Positions 1 to 5,410 of a stretch of 6,120 bases of DNA are shown here, one piece after another; within the stretch, counting starts at the first letter, position 1; each line of letters opens with the position of its first letter. The position numbers and the translations under genes are program-made. The stretch is from Nitratifractor sp. Its GTDB lineage: Bacteria; Campylobacterota; Campylobacteria; Campylobacterales; Sulfurovaceae. The notes under the pieces are model-generated. The model was not told the origin of the DNA. It did no database searches and saw nothing but the letters and a program-made list of their open reading frames with translations. The DNA is taken from the NCBI GenBank assembly GCA_015490055.1, contig WFYP01000053.1, positions 1 to 6,120 on the forward strand. The letters are read 5' to 3'.

Positions 1-40
1 ACCCAAAGGGCAAAACAAAAAAGCAACACCTATAAAAGAA

Positions 41-78
41 AAATTATCACTCTTAGCTTCGGCTAGGAGAGAAAATTT
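41..78 (+). terminator. Long imperfect hairpin with cUUCGg tetraloop, probable terminator
   Basis: Bases 50-57 (CTCTTAGC) pair with 62-69 (GCTAGGAG) around a TTCG loop closed by C-G, the very stable cUUCGg tetraloop. The stem has one G-U pair. Beyond an A-A mismatch (49/70) two more pairs form (47-48 with 71-72). Beyond a second A-A mismatch (46/73) five more follow (41-45 with 74-78). On the plus strand the 3' side ends AATTT and continues GTTCTTTC, a moderately U-rich tail. On the minus strand the tail TTCTTTTA is also T-rich, so it could work in both directions. It most likely ends transcription of a gene to the left and insulates the toxin-antitoxin pair. It could instead be a dispersed hairpin repeat. 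Confidence 0.5.
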
Positions 79-95
79 GTTCTTTCATATCTGTC

Positions 96-127
96 ACTTT
101 TTTGATTTGTTAAATATTGTATATAGT
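96..127 (+). promoter_or_regulatory. Putative promoter of the toxin-antitoxin operon
   Basis: A T-rich run (97-110) is followed by TATAGT at 122-127, which fits the Campylobacterota sigma-70 style in which periodic T-rich DNA replaces a defined -35 box. A start near 134 would leave a leader of about 35 bases and keep the ribosome binding site AAGG (157-160), eight bases before the ATG at 169. The -10 candidate lies partly inside the left arm of an inverted repeat, as expected for an autoregulated toxin-antitoxin operon. Confidence 0.4.
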
Positions 128-158
128 GCGTAACTTCAGTTAATAAAAGTATATACAA
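117..158. repeat. 9-base perfect inverted repeat, candidate antitoxin operator
   Basis: TTGTATATA at 117-125 is the exact reverse complement of TATATACAA at 150-158. The arm centres are 33 bases apart, close to three helical turns, so two bound dimers would lie on the same DNA face. The left arm covers most of the -10 candidate and the right arm ends at the edge of the ribosome binding site. Ribbon-helix-helix antitoxins typically repress their own operon by binding such palindromes; assigning this one as the operator is inference. In RNA the arms could also form a weak A-U stem, but only if transcription begins upstream of 117. Confidence 0.4.
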
Positions 159-168
159 GGCATAATAG

Positions 169-405
169 ATGAAAAAATCATTAGGATATAAAAAAGAGTT
201 ATACTCATTACCTATTTCAGTTAGTCAAGAGTTGCAAGAGTATGCAACTGAAAAGAATATGAAGAAGAGTCATATTGTAGTTTTAGCACTAAAAGATTAT
301 TTAGAGAAAAATAGAAAAACTAAGAATATTGAAGATTCTCTCTCTTTAATAGGGCTGGTAAATAGTGGCAATGATGATATTCAAGATATTAAAGCAAATA
401 GATGA
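169..405 (+). CDS. Ribbon-helix-helix antitoxin of a VapBC-like pair
   Basis: This 78-residue protein is likely the antitoxin that neutralises the PIN toxin encoded immediately downstream and represses their shared promoter. Residues about 10-18 (ELYSLPISV) fit the DNA-contacting beta strand of the ribbon-helix-helix fold. Residues 19-30 and 32-47 fit its two helices (QELQEYATEKN, then KKSHIVVLALKDYLEK). The acidic, flexible-looking C-terminus (about 50-78) would be the toxin-wrapping segment, as is usual in the family. The ATG at 169 has AAGG eight bases upstream and is the first start before the RHH strand. The stop overlaps the toxin start in an ATGA arrangement, implying translational coupling. 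The assignment rests on the fold pattern and gene order. No close named homologue is recognised, so no symbol is given. Confidence 0.8.
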   Translation: MKKSLGYKKELYSLPISVSQELQEYATEKNMKKSHIVVLALKDYLEKNRKTKNIEDSLSLIGLVNSGNDDIQDIKANR

Positions 406-833
406 TAAATCTCTTTTTAGATGCAAATATCTTAATTGATATAGTTGATAGTAATCGTCCAAATTCGGAAGATAGTGCTATACTTTTTAAGCACTTAATG
501 CAAAACCAAAGCAGTTATAAATTATTTACAAGTTGTGATTTGATGACAACTGTTTATTATATTCTTCGTAAAGAGCTAACAAATGATAAGGTTTTAAAAA
601 GTTTAAAAATTATGAATACTATTTTAAGCGTTGTTGAATTTGGCAACGATGATATAGATAAAGCAATAGAATTAATGCAGAGTAATAAAAATTTTAAAGA
701 TTTTGAAGACACAATACAGTATATAATTGCTAAAAAAAGTAATTGTAAATATATAATAAGCAATGACAAAAAGTTTTATAGTTTAGAGTTACCTATACTT
801 AGTTCAAGCAAAGCAATTAACACATTTTTTTAA
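402..833 (+). CDS. vapC: PIN-domain ribonuclease toxin (VapC-like)
   Basis: This 143-residue protein spans one complete PIN domain. VapC-type toxins are Mg2+-dependent endoribonucleases that cut tRNA, rRNA or mRNA when released from their antitoxin; the target here is unknown. The first strand carries LFLDANILIDI with the metal-binding Asp7. The second conserved acidic cluster is KDFEDTIQYIIAKKSNCKYIISNDKKF, with Asp100/Glu102/Asp103 and Asp122. The segment TSCDLMTTVYYILRK (43-57) matches the 'S..LTN.YYILRK' region of the PIN_3 (PF13470-like) subfamily better than classical VapC, which has a Glu there. The gene follows its antitoxin with a 4-base overlap and ends in a run of T that includes the two Phe codons and the stop. 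The sequence is very AT-rich compared with glyS, consistent with a mobile accessory module. All core motifs are present, so it appears intact. Confidence 0.85.
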   Translation: MINLFLDANILIDIVDSNRPNSEDSAILFKHLMQNQSSYKLFTSCDLMTTVYYILRKELTNDKVLKSLKIMNTILSVVEFGNDDIDKAIELMQSNKNFKDFEDTIQYIIAKKSNCKYIISNDKKFYSLELPILSSSKAINTFF

Positions 834-869
834 ACTATATATTTAGCTTGGCTACAACTATAGCTTCCT

Positions 870-891
870 TTATACAAATTTTAGATAAAAT
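870..891 (+). promoter_or_regulatory. Putative glyS promoter
   Basis: TAAAAT at 886-891, in the context ATTTTAGATAAAATAC, is a good match to Campylobacterota -10 elements and is preceded by T-rich DNA. The start would fall near 898, giving a leader of about 20 bases that retains the AGG (911-913) seven bases before the glyS ATG. The gap between the toxin stop (833) and this promoter contains only short, weak stems (for example TAGC/GCTA at 844-854), and no clear terminator is seen. Confidence 0.55.
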
Positions 892-920
892 ACAAAAAAA
901 TTAATCAGATAGGTTAAGCA

Positions 921-2963
921 ATGGCAAATTTTTTATTAGAGATTGGGGTAGAGGAGCTTCCGGCTATTCCACTTTTAAAGATATTAAGCAAAATAGAGAA
1001 CTCTTGGGGTGAACTTTTAAAAAAGTATAAATTAGATTGCGAGTATAGTTTCGATTATACTCCTAGACGCTTGGTTGTAAGAAGTAGCAATTTCCCAACT
1101 TCGCAAGCAGATGAGACTATAGAGATGTATGGACCACCGCTAAAGATAGCTCTAAAAGATGGCGAGCCAACGGGTGCGGCACTTGGTTTTGCAAGAAAAT
1201 GTGGCGTAGATTTCGACCAACTAGAGCGTGCTACTAAAGGTGGAAACGAAGTGCTTTACTTTAAGCAAGAGCAGAAGGGTAAAGCAACTACTGAAGTTCT
1301 GCAAGATATGCTTAAAGAGTGGCTAGCTTCTATGGAGTTTGGTAAAATGATGCGTTGGGCAAGTTTAAGCGAAGAGTTTATCCGTCCAATACGCTGGGTT
1401 GTTGCCTTACTTGATGACAAAGTAGTAGATTTAGAGATATTTAGCGTAAAATCTGGAAATGTTAGCCGTTTTCACCGTTTTGCAAACGAGTTAGAGGGTG
1501 AAGTAAACTTTGCTAATTATGAAGAGAAGCTAAATAGCAATAGTGTAGTGCTAGATTCAAAAGCTAGAGAGAGTATAGTTTTAGATGGCATTTCTAAAAT
1601 CGAAGCAGATAACTCGCTAGAGGTAGAAAAAGATGCCTCTTTACTAGCAGAAGTTGTAGCTATTACAGAGTATCCAACGCCACTTTTAGGCTCGTTTGAC
1701 GAGAAATTTTTGGAGCTTCCTCAAGAGGTTATTATTACTTCGATGAAAGAGCATCAAAGATACTTCCCGGTATTTAAAGATGGCAAGTTAATTAATAAAT
1801 TTGTAGTTGTTAGCAACGCTGTAACAGATGACTATAGCAAAATTATTGCAGGAAACGAGAGAGTTCTTCGCCCAAGATTAGAAGATGCACTATTCTTCTA
1901 CCATAACGACTTACAAAGAGGGCTTAAGACTGACGGTTTAGAGCTTGTACAGTTTATCGATGGGCTTGGCTCTTTAACTGATAAGATAGAGCGAGAGAAG
2001 AGGGTTGTAGAGTATCTTTTTGAGACGCATAAAGATAAATTGATGCAAGAGAGTGGCAAAAGCGAAGCAGAGTTAAAAGAGTTGCTAATTAAAGCTGTAA
2101 ATTTAGCAAAAGCAGACCTTATGAGTGAGATGGTTTATGAATTTACTGAGCTTCAAGGGCTTATGGGTTACTACTATGCAAAAGCACTTGGCGAAGATGA
2201 GCTTGTGTCAAATGCAATTAAAGAGCAGTATATGCCTGTTGGTGATAATGCAGAGCTTCCTAGCTCGATATTTAGTGCACTTGTGGCGATGAGTATCAAG
2301 ATAGATACACTTTATGGACTATTTAGCGTTGGTAAAATTCCTACTGGTTCTAAAGACCCATTTGCACTTCGTCGTGCGGTTAATGGTATTATTAGAACTG
2401 CTTTAAATTATGATTTAAGCTTGGATATAGATGAACTTACAAACGCACTTAAGCCTATTTATGCCGAGTTTGATACAGCTAAACTAAAAGAGTTTATCTT
2501 CGATAGAATTATTAAATTGGCAAAAGTTAATCCATCGGTTGTAACTGCTGTTGTTGCATCTGGCGAGAGTGATATTAACGAACTATTTAAAAAGATAGAG
2601 GCACTAGATAGTATAGTAAGCGATAAAAACTCTAAAGAGCTGTTTACTACATTTAAGCGTGTGGCTAATATATCTAAAGATTTAGACTTAAATATCGACT
2701 TAAGCGTAGATGAGAGCCTATTTGTAGAGCCACAAGAGAGTGAACTTTATAGCAAATTTAAAGAGGTAAATTCTAAAGAGTATGGCAGTTATTTAGAGAA
2801 GCTACAAGCACTATTTGGCTTAAAAGAGCTTTTAGATAACTACTTCGATAGTGTGCTTGTAAATGCTGAAGATGAGAAATTAAAGCAAAATAGACAAAAC
2901 ACAATCGCCTCTATCTACAAAGCCTTTAGAGATATTGCAGATATTAAAGAGGTAACAGTTTAA
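921..2963 (+). CDS. glyS: Glycyl-tRNA synthetase beta subunit
   Basis: GlyS pairs with GlyQ in the cytoplasmic alpha2beta2 enzyme that charges tRNA-Gly with glycine; the beta chain mainly recognises the tRNA. At 680 residues it is close to the E. coli protein (689). Collinear family motifs include FLLEIGVEELP at the N-terminus, TPRRL (47-51), KMMRWA (142-147), the RFHRF segment around His185, HQRYFPV (278-284) and GNERVLRPRLEDALFF from 311. Further on are the HD-domain-like KADLMSEMVYEFTELQGLMG from Lys397 and KDPFALRRA from Lys478. The last ~100 residues (for example DEKLKQNRQNTIASIYKAFRDIADI near the end) are the DALR-type anticodon-binding domain. The start is supported by AGG seven bases upstream and by the conserved N-terminus. 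The alpha subunit gene glyQ is not adjacent, so the subunit genes are separated here. A FAD oxidoreductase follows after 5 bases. Confidence 0.97.
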   Translation: MANFLLEIGVEELPAIPLLKILSKIENSWGELLKKYKLDCEYSFDYTPRRLVVRSSNFPTSQADETIEMYGPPLKIALKDGEPTGAALGFARKCGVDFDQLERATKGGNEVLYFKQEQKGKATTEVLQDMLKEWLASMEFGKMMRWASLSEEFIRPIRWVVALLDDKVVDLEIFSVKSGNVSRFHRFANELEGEVNFANYEEKLNSNSVVLDSKARESIVLDGISKIEADNSLEVEKDASLLAEVVAITEYPTPLLGSFDEKFLELPQEVIITSMKEHQRYFPVFKDGKLINKFVVVSNAVTDDYSKIIAGNERVLRPRLEDALFFYHNDLQRGLKTDGLELVQFIDGLGSLTDKIEREKRVVEYLFETHKDKLMQESGKSEAELKELLIKAVNLAKADLMSEMVYEFTELQGLMGYYYAKALGEDELVSNAIKEQYMPVGDNAELPSSIFSALVAMSIKIDTLYGLFSVGKIPTGSKDPFALRRAVNGIIRTALNYDLSLDIDELTNALKPIYAEFDTAKLKEFIFDRIIKLAKVNPSVVTAVVASGESDINELFKKIEALDSIVSDKNSKELFTTFKRVANISKDLDLNIDLSVDESLFVEPQESELYSKFKEVNSKEYGSYLEKLQALFGLKELLDNYFDSVLVNAEDEKLKQNRQNTIASIYKAFRDIADIKEVTV

Positions 2964-2968
2964 ACCCT

Positions 2969-4081
2969 GTGCAAAAAGTTTACGATTTAGTAGTTGTAGG
3001 TGCTGGAATAGCTGGTTGTTCTATTGCTTACACTGCACAAAAACAGAATAAAAAAGTCTTAATAATCGACAAGGCATCTACTCCAGCCACCGGCGGTAGT
3101 GGGGCAGCTGGGGCATTTATTTCGCCAAAACTTGGCAAAGAGAGCTCGCTACTTAACTTAACTAATTTAGCCTTTGGATACTCTAGCAATTTTTACAAAA
3201 ATAATTTTTCTAAACAGTTTGACCAAAGCGGTATTGTTAGGCTTCCCAAAGATGCTAAAGATGCTACCAATTTTGAATATTACAAAACCATTATAGATGC
3301 TGACTCTAAAATTTTAACGCCAGATGAACTAAAGCAATTTGGCGTTAAAAGTCAATTTGATTCTCTATATTTCAAAGATGGTGGAGTTTGTGATGCACAA
3401 GGTATTTGTAAAGCTATGGTTAAAGATGTTGAATATCTACAAATAGAGCTAACTAAGCTAGAGCATAAAGAGAGGCATTGGATTATAAATAGCCAAATAG
3501 AAGCGAAAAATGTCGTTTTAGCAACTGGCTATATTGGCTATAAAGATTTGTTAGAGTATATGGGAATTAATGGCATTTGGGGAAGTAGGGGAGACTTTTA
3601 CACAGATAGCAATATAAAAGTATGTATGCACCAAAATATTTCGGTAAGTGCATTAAAAAATGGAGTTATAAAAATAGGTGCAACGCATGTAAGGGCAAAA
3701 AATCCATGTATGGCTTGCGATGGTGAGCCATTAAAAGGGCTAATTGCTAGTGCAAAAGAGCTTGCAGATATAAGAGAGTTAAAGTTAAAAGAGACATTTT
3801 GCGGAATGCGAAGCTCTAGTCGAGACCACTTTCCAACTATTGGTAAAATTATAGATGCTAAATTTATGTTAGAAAGTTACCCCAATATTAAAAAAGGCTA
3901 CAACAGAGCTCCACTAAAATATTTTGATAATTTATATATATTTAACGGATTAGGTGGGCGAGGCTTTGTATTTGCACCACTAATGGCAAAATGGCTTTAT
4001 GAGCATATTTTTGAAGCTAAAGATATAGATAGTACCGTATCGCCAGATAGACTATTTTTAAAATGGGCTAGAAAATTATGA
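2969..4081 (+). CDS. mnmC: FAD-dependent oxidoreductase, stand-alone MnmC oxidase-like domain
   Basis: This is a 370-residue member of the D-amino-acid-oxidase (DAO) fold family, most like the C-terminal half of bifunctional MnmC. That half oxidatively removes the carboxymethyl group of cmnm5(s2)U34 in tRNA wobble positions to give nm5(s2)U34. The FAD-binding GxGxxG is GAGIAG (11-16), with Asp34 ending the second strand (LIIDK). GGSGAAGAFISPKL (42-55) matches the MnmC 'GASGNRQGALYPLLS' region. LATGY lies at 184-188 and GMRSSSRDHFPTIG (279-292) matches 'GVRCATRDHLPMVG'. GLGGRGFVFAPL (327-338) and SPDRLFLKWARKL at the end match E. coli 'ALGSRGLCSAPL' and 'NPNRLWVRKLLKG'; all comparisons are from memory. 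The GTG start is the only plausible one: an in-frame TAA lies at 2945-2947, no other start codon follows it, and the first beta strand begins at residue 5. No strong ribosome site is seen (AGAGG 16 bases upstream), so coupling to glyS translation is likely. The N-terminal methyltransferase domain is absent. A generic DAO-family oxidase remains possible. Confidence 0.82.
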   Translation: MQKVYDLVVVGAGIAGCSIAYTAQKQNKKVLIIDKASTPATGGSGAAGAFISPKLGKESSLLNLTNLAFGYSSNFYKNNFSKQFDQSGIVRLPKDAKDATNFEYYKTIIDADSKILTPDELKQFGVKSQFDSLYFKDGGVCDAQGICKAMVKDVEYLQIELTKLEHKERHWIINSQIEAKNVVLATGYIGYKDLLEYMGINGIWGSRGDFYTDSNIKVCMHQNISVSALKNGVIKIGATHVRAKNPCMACDGEPLKGLIASAKELADIRELKLKETFCGMRSSSRDHFPTIGKIIDAKFMLESYPNIKKGYNRAPLKYFDNLYIFNGLGGRGFVFAPLMAKWLYEHIFEAKDIDSTVSPDRLFLKWARKL

Positions 4082-4090
4082 GCTTTAAAA

Positions 4091-4117
4091 CTATTTTTGC
4101 AATAAATATGATAAAAT
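4091..4117 (+). promoter_or_regulatory. Putative promoter of the membrane protein/NYN operon
   Basis: TAAAAT at 4112-4117, within ATATGATAAAATCA, follows a T-rich stretch (4092-4098, TATTTTT). This is the same arrangement as upstream of glyS. The start would be near 4124, leaving only about a dozen bases before the ATG at 4136. No terminator-like hairpin separates it from the upstream oxidoreductase stop at 4081, so some read-through from the glyS operon is possible. Confidence 0.55.
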
Positions 4118-4135
4118 CATACAAAAAGTAGAAAA

Positions 4136-5410
4136 ATGAAAAGACGATATATTGCAGCTATTAGCGTTATAATTCCAGTTATAATAATATCGATTATTAA
4201 GTACTTCTATCCTCTCTCTTACGATATTCTATTTGGATATATGATAGCAGTTGCAATTTTGTTTAAAACTGCTTTGATATCTTTTTTTATGGTATCTAAG
4301 TTAAAAATTGTAGCTTTTTTAAAGGGGCTTACATTTTTGCAAACCATTATTTTACTTATCAAAAGATGGCTTTTAGATAATGTATTTACTATTTGGTTAA
4401 AAAAGAATATAATAGACCATATTACTGGAGCATTTGTAAATACTTTTAAATACTACAGAAGTTTAAATTTTAGTAAAAAACTAAAAAACTTTTTTGCACC
4501 TTTGATTATAACTATTGCTGCTTTATGGTTTATATATAGTAGTGGATATTTAAATAATATTCTGCTTTTTACGGAACTAAAAGTATTTGTTATTTGGCTC
4601 TCAAAAAGTGCAATATTAGTTCTTACTAAAACGGTGGGTTTTGTTTTAGATTCTTGGCTAACACCAATTATTGAAGTGTTTGCACTTAGTTTTTTACTTA
4701 CCAAACTCGAAGATTGGCTAGGCAAAGATAACTTTATTGTAAAAAGTATAAATTGGATAGGAGAAAAACTTAATAAACTTGCATCAATTTTTAGCTCCTT
4801 TAGCGAAAAATATATAGACCCTATGCTTAATGAACCTGTTAGTAAAAAGTCTAAAGCATTGGGTAACTCTATAAACAATTATATTAATAATAAAAAAACT
4901 GAATATGAATATGAACAGTTTGAAAGATTAGAGACTAAAATATTAAAAGGGCATATAGATGCTTATCATACATTTAAAGGTATGGATAAAATTAGAGATA
5001 AAAAGAAATTATATAGTTTAATTAATAAGCGTACAAAAGATTATTTAGATATAGTAGCCTATGTTTCAAGAAACCGAAAAGGCGATTTAGTGCCAGAAGA
5101 GGTAGAAGACTCTTTTTACCACGATATTTTTATATTAGAGGGTGTTGCAAGTTCTCATAAAGATGGGGTAAAAAAACAGCACGAAACTAAACCAGATTAC
5201 ACAGATTTTTGGATTTTGAATACTAGCAATTATCCAGTTTTATTACTTGCTAGTGATAAGTTTGATAAGCAGTTAATAGAGCCAAATAGTGTAACTTTTA
5301 TTAAAACAAGTACAGAGATAGACTACTCTAAAGATAAAATATGTTTTGAATTTAGAGATAAAAAAGAGTGTGCAGTAGTATTAGATAAAAAGGAAACAAA
5401 TGATAGATAA
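4136..5410 (+). CDS. Unrecognised multi-pass membrane protein with soluble C-terminal region
   Basis: I do not recognise this 424-residue protein. Hydrophobic segments that look membrane-spanning lie at about 5-22, 30-53, 119-137, 143-168 and 172-190, with a borderline one at 58-80. The loop between them (about 84-118) is rich in Lys/Arg, so it is probably cytoplasmic. From about 195 the protein becomes hydrophilic. An amphipathic part (195-225) leads into a charged helical region (235-310), rich in Lys, Glu, Tyr and Asn. The final part (about 355-415) alternates hydrophobic and charged residues in a beta-rich pattern (FWILNTSNYPVLLLASDKF and later ICFEFRDKKECAVVL), possibly a small beta-sandwich. 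No catalytic motif, signal-peptidase site or known transporter signature is visible. The ATG is preceded by only a weak purine-rich stretch (GTAGAAAA). It overlaps the NYN-domain nuclease gene by 11 bases, so the two are very likely made together and may act together. A membrane anchor or scaffold for the nuclease is one possibility, unproven. Confidence 0.85.
   Translation: MKRRYIAAISVIIPVIIISIIKYFYPLSYDILFGYMIAVAILFKTALISFFMVSKLKIVAFLKGLTFLQTIILLIKRWLLDNVFTIWLKKNIIDHITGAFVNTFKYYRSLNFSKKLKNFFAPLIITIAALWFIYSSGYLNNILLFTELKVFVIWLSKSAILVLTKTVGFVLDSWLTPIIEVFALSFLLTKLEDWLGKDNFIVKSINWIGEKLNKLASIFSSFSEKYIDPMLNEPVSKKSKALGNSINNYINNKKTEYEYEQFERLETKILKGHIDAYHTFKGMDKIRDKKKLYSLINKRTKDYLDIVAYVSRNRKGDLVPEEVEDSFYHDIFILEGVASSHKDGVKKQHETKPDYTDFWILNTSNYPVLLLASDKFDKQLIEPNSVTFIKTSTEIDYSKDKICFEFRDKKECAVVLDKKETNDR
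5390..5394 (+). promoter_or_regulatory. Strong ribosome binding site for the NYN gene
   Basis: AAGGA lies five bases before the ATG at 5400 and inside the end of the membrane protein gene. It fixes the start of the downstream gene and the 11-base overlap. It is stronger than the ribosome site of the operon's first gene, suggesting the nuclease is translated efficiently in its own right. Confidence 0.75.

Larger units (their letters stand above)
1..130 (+). other. Left-edge leader region, possible tail of an upstream reading frame
   Basis: No gene can be named in the first 168 bases. One forward frame (starting at base 2) stays open from the window edge to a TAA at 131-133, about 43 codons. 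That is longer than expected by chance in DNA this AT-rich. It reads with a basic beginning and an aromatic, Cys/His-containing end (…FFHICHFFDLLNIVYSA), which does not look like a normal soluble protein tail. Another forward frame ends at TAG 64-66, inside the hairpin described separately. Either could be the 3' end of a gene that starts to the left, or the frame may simply run through a non-coding repeat. I cannot decide from the window. Confidence 0.2.

Noticed and set aside
161..166. CATAAT as a -10 box just before the antitoxin ATG
   Set aside because: Transcription would start inside the gene and lose the ribosome site and start codon.
557..769. Minus-strand 70-codon open frame inside the toxin gene
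   Set aside because: It is fully antisense to an intact PIN-domain gene. Its Leu/Ile/Ser-rich translation is the expected shadow of AT-rich coding DNA.
844..864. Short stems after the toxin gene (TAGC/GCTA and GCTA/TAGC)
   Set aside because: The stems are only four base pairs with no following T-run, too weak to call a terminator.
4078..4131. 17-codon frame (MSFKTIFAINMIKSYKK) overlapping the oxidoreductase stop by ATGA
   Set aside because: It covers the promoter of the next operon, has no good ribosome site, and is short enough to arise by chance.
4453..4878. Minus-strand 141-codon open frame inside the membrane protein gene
   Set aside because: It is antisense to a longer gene with a promoter and a coupled partner. 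Its Ser/Leu/Lys-rich translation has no recognisable domain.
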